Below are positions 5,408 to 8,940 of a stretch of DNA of 8,940 bases, piece by piece. The notes under the pieces are model-generated. The model saw only the letters and a program-made list of their open reading frames with translations, had not been told where the DNA came from and ran no database searches. Position numbers and translations under genes: made by a program. Each line of letters opens with the position of its first letter. The stretch's first letter is position 1. This DNA comes from an uncultured Planctomycetota bacterium (GTDB taxonomy: Bacteria; Planctomycetota; UBA1135; GCA-002686595): positions 1 to 8,940 of the forward strand of contig CAIKQM010000590.1 of NCBI GenBank assembly GCA_903829565.1. Reading direction: 5' to 3'.

Positions 5408-7080
5408 GGGGTGCTCCTTTCCAGTGGTTGCGCTTGCGGCAACCAGTCCTTCTCGCCGGCTGCATCGCCGTATTCGTACGGACCGCGCACGACCACCACA
5501 TCGCGATCAAAGTTGTCATGCGGAGGCGGCGAAGAGGCTTCCCACTCCAAGCTGGCTGCCTCCCACGGATTGGAGCCGGCCGGCGCTCCTCCCCAGAGGC
5601 TCTTGATCAGGTTGATGACAAAGAAGATTTGCCACGCGAAGAGGCACAGCGCGGCGATCGTGATGTAGACATTCAGCTCGCGCAGCGGCTCGAAGGCCTT
5701 GTACGCGTACGGGTCGGCGATCCTGCGCACCATGCCCGCAAAGCCGGCTTGGTGCATCGGCAAGAAGACAGCGTTCGTCAGGACGAAGGTGCCCACAAAG
5801 TGGATCTTGCCCAGGCGCTCGTCCAAGCGCTTGCCGGTGATCTTGGGGAACCAGTGGTGCAGCGCGGCGAACACACCGAACAAGGTTCCACCAAACACGA
5901 TGTAGTGGAAGTGCGCGACCACCACATACGTATCGTGCATGTAGACATCGACAGGTGTCGCGGCCATCCAGATGCCCGACAGCCCGCCGATGACAAACAT
6001 CGACACAAAGCCCAGCGCGTAGAGCAGCGCTGCATTCAAGCGCAAACGACCGCCCCACACCGTGCCCAACCAGTTGAAGGTCTTCACCGCCGAAGGCAAG
6101 GCGATGAGGATGGTGCTCAACATGAAGCCCGTGCCGGCGATGGGGCTCATGCCCGAGACAAACATGTGGTGGCCCCACACCAACACTCCAAGCCCCGTGA
6201 TGGCGACCATCGCCCACACCATCGGCTTGTAGCCAAAGACGGGCTTGCGCGAGTGCACGCTCAAGATGTCACTGACCATGCCCATCGCAGGCACGACCAT
6301 CACATAGACCGCGGGATGGCTGTAGAACCAGAACAGGTGCTGCCACAAGAGCGGCGTGCCCGCATCAGAGTAGAAGCCTGTGCCCAAGGCGCGATCGGAG
6401 TACTGCAGCACAGTCGCTGCAGTGAGCACCGGCAGCGCCATGCACTGCAGCATGGCAGCGACAAACAAGCCCCACACCGTGAGTGGCATGCGCATCAGCG
6501 ACATGCCCGGTGCACGCATGGTCACGATGGTGACCACATAGTTGATGGCGCCGGAGAGCGACGAAAGCCCGCTGAAGAACAGGGCCCACAACCACAAGGT
6601 CTGGCCTGCACCACTGCCCGGAGCAGCGCCAAGTACAGTTGACAGAGGCGGGTAGGCCGTCCAGCCCGCAGCGGCAGCACCACCTTCCAGTGCAAAGCCA
6701 GCCAGCGCACACGCGATGCCCGGCACCATGATCCAGAAGCTGAAGGCGTTCAGGCGCGGGAAGGCCATGTCGCGCGCGCCGATCATCAGCGGGATCAAGT
6801 AGTTGCCGAAGGCACCCGTGAGAAGCGGGATGATGACGAAGAAGATCATCACCGTGCCATGCATCGTGAACAGCGCTGTGTAGCCCTCAGGGCTCATCAC
6901 TCGGCCATGATCACCAAAGAGCGCACGCCCCACGATGGGCATCTCGGTCCAAGGCCAGGCGAGTTGCCAACGCACGGCCATGGCCAACAAGCCGCCGAGC
7001 AACAACATCACAAGAGACGAGATGAGGAACTGCACCCCGATCGTCTTGTGGTCCAAAGACCATAGGCGCGATCGACTCAT
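5404..7080 (-). CDS. coxA: Cytochrome c oxidase subunit I, A2-type
   Basis: Catalytic subunit that reduces oxygen to water and pumps protons in the cytoplasmic membrane. It has 558 residues, normal for the family, with about 12 membrane helices. Low-spin haem ligands are H74 (TMHGT) and H392, the haem a3 ligand is H390 (AHFHYI), and the CuB ligands are H255, H304 and H305 (WGHHMF). Y259 is placed for the His-Tyr cross-link. K333 (PSAVKTFNW) marks the K channel and D104 (GARDMAFPRLN) the D-channel entrance. The helix VI motif is YSHPAVY at 253-259. It lacks the Glu of the A1 motif GHPEVY and has the Tyr-Ser pair that defines the A2 subfamily, as in Rhodothermus and Thermus caa3 enzymes. The start overlaps coxB by four bases and has a strong GAGGAG site. 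The soluble C-terminal tail (about 500-558) is polar and Pro/acid-rich. Confidence 0.98.
   Translation of the reverse strand: MSRSRLWSLDHKTIGVQFLISSLVMLLLGGLLAMAVRWQLAWPWTEMPIVGRALFGDHGRVMSPEGYTALFTMHGTVMIFFVIIPLLTGAFGNYLIPLMIGARDMAFPRLNAFSFWIMVPGIACALAGFALEGGAAAAGWTAYPPLSTVLGAAPGSGAGQTLWLWALFFSGLSSLSGAINYVVTIVTMRAPGMSLMRMPLTVWGLFVAAMLQCMALPVLTAATVLQYSDRALGTGFYSDAGTPLLWQHLFWFYSHPAVYVMVVPAMGMVSDILSVHSRKPVFGYKPMVWAMVAITGLGVLVWGHHMFVSGMSPIAGTGFMLSTILIALPSAVKTFNWLGTVWGGRLRLNAALLYALGFVSMFVIGGLSGIWMAATPVDVYMHDTYVVVAHFHYIVFGGTLFGVFAALHHWFPKITGKRLDERLGKIHFVGTFVLTNAVFLPMHQAGFAGMVRRIADPYAYKAFEPLRELNVYITIAALCLFAWQIFFVINLIKSLWGGAPAGSNPWEAASLEWEASSPPPHDNFDRDVVVVRGPYEYGDAAGEKDWLPQAQPLERSTP
5414..5419 (-). 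promoter_or_regulatory. Ribosome binding site favouring the TTG start of ctaA
   Basis: AAGGAG on the minus strand lies six bases before TTG at 5407 but twelve bases before the ATG at 5401. The spacing favours TTG, which also gives a TTGA overlap with the coxA stop, matching the four-base overlaps elsewhere in the operon. Confidence 0.65.
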
Positions 7081-7844
7081 GGGCGCTCCTCAGTACCGTT
7101 GTGCGTCAAGCGCAGCGCCAACTCGGCCAGATGCGCCGAGTACTCCTCGCGCCCGACGACACGCACCGAGCCAGCCATCTTGTAGTGTCCCCAGCCGCAC
7201 AGTTCGGCACACACCAATTCGTGCTGTCCACTAGCAGGTGCTTGGAACCACAACTTGGTGTCACGGCCGGGCAAGATGTCCTGCTTGAGGCGGAAATCCG
7301 GCACAAAGAAGCTGTGGATCACATCGCGGGTGCGCATCGCCAGCACAACGGGTTCGCCTGCAGGCACGACTAGCTCGTGCACGCACACCAAGTCGTCTGC
7401 TGTGTCGTAGGCGCCATCTGCGCCTGGATAGCGAAAGCGCCAATCGAACTGCGCCGCTTCCACGCGCGCCAGCGGCGGACGATCCAACATGCGCGCGTCC
7501 CCTTTCATGGCGCGCCACGTAGGTCCTTGGGCCACGGCGATCCAGATCAAGACGACTGCAGGCACCAACGTCCAGAGCAACTCCAAGCGGGCATCACCGT
7601 GAGAGGTGCGAGCTCGTTCAGTACGCGCAGCGCCACGCCACACCGCGACGATCAAGAACGCCATCACCAACACAAAGGCCACGGTCAAGGCCAACAGGAT
7701 GCTGCTGAAGAGCGCGTCGACTTCACCTGCAAAGCTGGAGGCCTGTTGCGGCAGCCACAACTCCGTGTTGTAGGTGGCGACAAAGGACCACACCACCGCG
7801 ACCAACAGCGCCACGAACAAGCCAGCGGCCCAGATGCGCGTCAT
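7077..7844 (-). CDS. coxB: Cytochrome c oxidase subunit II (CuA subunit)
   Basis: Subunit II takes electrons from cytochrome c through the binuclear CuA centre on the outer face of the membrane. The 255-residue protein has hydrophobic segments at about 4-24, 44-69 and 87-106, followed by the cupredoxin domain. The CuA ligands are complete: H177 in VIHSFF, then C212, E214, C216, H220 and M223 in CAELCGWGHYKM. The aromatic stretch AQFDWRFRYP (131-140) is the usual electron-entry region. No haem-binding CxxCH follows, so this is the short, unfused form; the cytochrome c function lies in the gene just upstream. The start is supported by an ATGA overlap with the upstream stop and an AGGAGG site. 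The stop overlaps the coxA start in the same way, which favours equal amounts of the two core subunits. Confidence 0.97.
   Translation of the reverse strand: MTRIWAAGLFVALLVAVVWSFVATYNTELWLPQQASSFAGEVDALFSSILLALTVAFVLVMAFLIVAVWRGAARTERARTSHGDARLELLWTLVPAVVLIWIAVAQGPTWRAMKGDARMLDRPPLARVEAAQFDWRFRYPGADGAYDTADDLVCVHELVVPAGEPVVLAMRTRDVIHSFFVPDFRLKQDILPGRDTKLWFQAPASGQHELVCAELCGWGHYKMAGSVRVVGREEYSAHLAELALRLTHNGTEERP
7086..7091 (-). promoter_or_regulatory. Strong ribosome binding site of coxA
   Basis: The minus strand reads GAGGAG five bases before the coxA ATG, inside the last codons of coxB. It fixes the start at 7080. Confidence 0.8.
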
Positions 7845-8940
7845 GAGTCGCCCTCCTGCGAGAGCGAACGCACATAGTGCACCAGCGACCAGATCTCCTC
7901 ATCGGTCACGACGCGCACGCCGTCTTTGTCTTTGGTGTCGCGCAGGGCAGGCATCGGCCCGCCGGGAATCCCATTGGCGATGCGGCGCCACAAGTCGATG
8001 GGCCGATCACCGCCACGCCAGATCCCCAAGCGCAAGTTGCGCGGCAAGATGGGATCGCCCCACGCATCGAGATACGCCGGGACGCGCTCACCGCGCGCAT
8101 CGATCTTCCACGCAGCGGGACCATCACCACGGCCATCGACACCATGACACGAAGAGCAATTGCCCTTCGTAGCGTCGTTGTACAGCTGTGCGCCACGCGC
8201 AATGGACTCCGGCGTGCTAGGAGGCACAGCTCCTTCGTAGGCGAGCACTTTGCCCTCGGCCTGTTGCCAGCGCGACCATACGGCCTCGTGCTCGGCCTGA
8301 GCTGCATCCTCTTCCCACTCACCGTCGCTTTCGAAAGTGGCGGCCATGCGCAGCTCGACTTCGCCGCGCAACGACAACAGCCGCACATAGTCCACCAAGC
8401 CCTCGACTTGTGCTTCCGACAAGCGCGCAAAGCTCGGCATCGATGTGCCATTCACGCCATCGTGCAACGTGCGACGCAAGTCCTCGCGCCGCGGGCGCGC
8501 AGGCGCTGCAAGTGCCGTCCACTTGTAGACGCCCAAGCGAAAGTCACGCGGCCGCGGCTTGAGGAAGTGCGCGGTGGAACCATCGCCACCTCCTTCCGTG
8601 CCGTGGCAGTGCTGGCACTCCATGCGATACAGATGAGCCGAGTCAGCCAGTGTCGGGTACCAACCCAAGTACAACTCGCGGCCCTGGGCGCGCAACTCGG
8701 CATCACTCAACTCGCCGCGCGTGTGACGCTCGCGCAACGCCATCCACGCAGCGGCGAGACTGGCCTCGCGCGGCTTGACCGAGTCCCAAGCACCAGACTC
8801 CAAAGCCGCCAAGGCGCGTGCATAGCGAGCCTCGTTTGACACACGCAACTGACGCGCGCGCTCCGCACTCAACTCGGACTGCCCCGCCACGCCGACAGCA
8901 CCACCAGGCAGCGCCGCCGTGCCGTACAACTGCTCCAAGG
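7841..8940 (-). CDS. Dihaem cytochrome c, 5' end outside window
   Basis: Periplasmic c-type cytochrome, probably the electron donor to the CuA subunit encoded next. The frame is open to the window edge. The first possible start (TTG at 8938) opens mid-protein-like sequence, so the true start is probably outside the window. Counting from that TTG (365 residues), there are two haem c sites: CQHCH at 108-112 and CSSCH at 261-265. Each is followed by GxxGxGDG and a likely Met ligand (M167 in TSMPSF, M329 in GGPMPAL). The two domains are joined by an acidic linker at about 200-250. The stop overlaps the coxB start as ATGA, which implies translational coupling. In many caa3 oxidases the cytochrome c domain is fused to subunit II. 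Here it is a separate protein, so the unit may be a split caa3 system. The missing N-terminus could hold a signal peptide or more haem sites. The cytochrome c call is firm; the partner is inferred from context. Confidence 0.9.
   Translation of the reverse strand, partial: LEQLYGTAALPGGAVGVAGQSELSAERARQLRVSNEARYARALAALESGAWDSVKPREASLAAAWMALRERHTRGELSDAELRAQGRELYLGWYPTLADSAHLYRMECQHCHGTEGGGDGSTAHFLKPRPRDFRLGVYKWTALAAPARPRREDLRRTLHDGVNGTSMPSFARLSEAQVEGLVDYVRLLSLRGEVELRMAATFESDGEWEEDAAQAEHEAVWSRWQQAEGKVLAYEGAVPPSTPESIARGAQLYNDATKGNCSSCHGVDGRGDGPAAWKIDARGERVPAYLDAWGDPILPRNLRLGIWRGGDRPIDLWRRIANGIPGGPMPALRDTKDKDGVRVVTDEEIWSLVHYVRSLSQEGDS
7852..7857 (-). promoter_or_regulatory. Strong ribosome binding site of coxB
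   Basis: The minus strand reads AGGAGG seven bases before the coxB ATG, inside the end of the cytochrome c gene. It supports the ATG at 7844 as the start and suggests coxB can be initiated independently as well as by coupling. Confidence 0.8.

Noticed and set aside
4454..5668. A 404-codon plus-strand frame opposite ctaA and coxA.
   Set aside because: Low-complexity His/Gln-rich antisense translation of ctaA with no recognisable domain.
5377..6642. A 421-codon plus-strand frame opposite coxA.
   Set aside because: It is a His/Arg/Gln-rich antisense shadow produced by GC-biased codons; the minus strand has full CoxA motifs.
7877..8839. A 320-codon plus-strand frame opposite the cytochrome c gene.
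   Set aside because: Antisense shadow; the minus strand has two complete haem c domains.

Overview
The window is GC-rich and almost wholly coding, with every gene on the minus strand, so the operon reads from high to low coordinates. It carries an aa3/caa3-type cytochrome c oxidase operon with its assembly factors. The closest fit is a planctomycete-like bacterium. This rests on the gene set, the CtaA signature VGMAVPDWPTTF, the A2-type CoxA, and a separate dihaem cytochrome c coupled to the CuA subunit. The phylum is an inference.

Layout in transcription order: a dihaem cytochrome c running off the right edge (8940-7841); coxB, the CuA subunit II (7844-7077); coxA, subunit I (7080-5404); ctaA, haem A synthase (5407-4469, probably a TTG start); ctaB, haem O synthase (4445-3513); coxC, a five-helix subunit III (3509-2976); a SCO1/SenC copper chaperone (2968-2282); ctaM/DUF420 (2246-1788); a 70-residue membrane protein with an in-frame TGA (1791-1579); an O6-methylguanine-DNA methyltransferase (1586-1068); and a partial, unrecognised, probably beta-propeller protein running off the left edge (about 1019-1). 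Genes overlap by 4 or 8 bases or lie 3-48 bases apart, so this looks like one transcript. No internal promoter or terminator was found and no gene-free stretch exceeds 50 bases.

The genes work together. CtaB and CtaA turn haem B into haem O and then haem A for CoxA. SCO1 delivers or reduces copper for the CuA site of CoxB. CtaM helps mature the oxidase. The dihaem cytochrome probably passes electrons to CuA.

The main discovery is the small gene at 1579-1791. Its frame has one TGA at codon 21, placed as the first residue of a would-be C-P-S-C motif, and the frame then stays open through a clear membrane helix. Directly after the TGA the RNA can fold a hairpin with a GGUC tetraloop at nearly the same distance as in the E. 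coli fdhF SECIS. I read it as a probable selenoprotein with a UxxC redox motif in the oxidase-assembly operon. The following ogt gene overlaps its end and lacks a clear ribosome binding site, so ogt translation may depend on selenocysteine readthrough.
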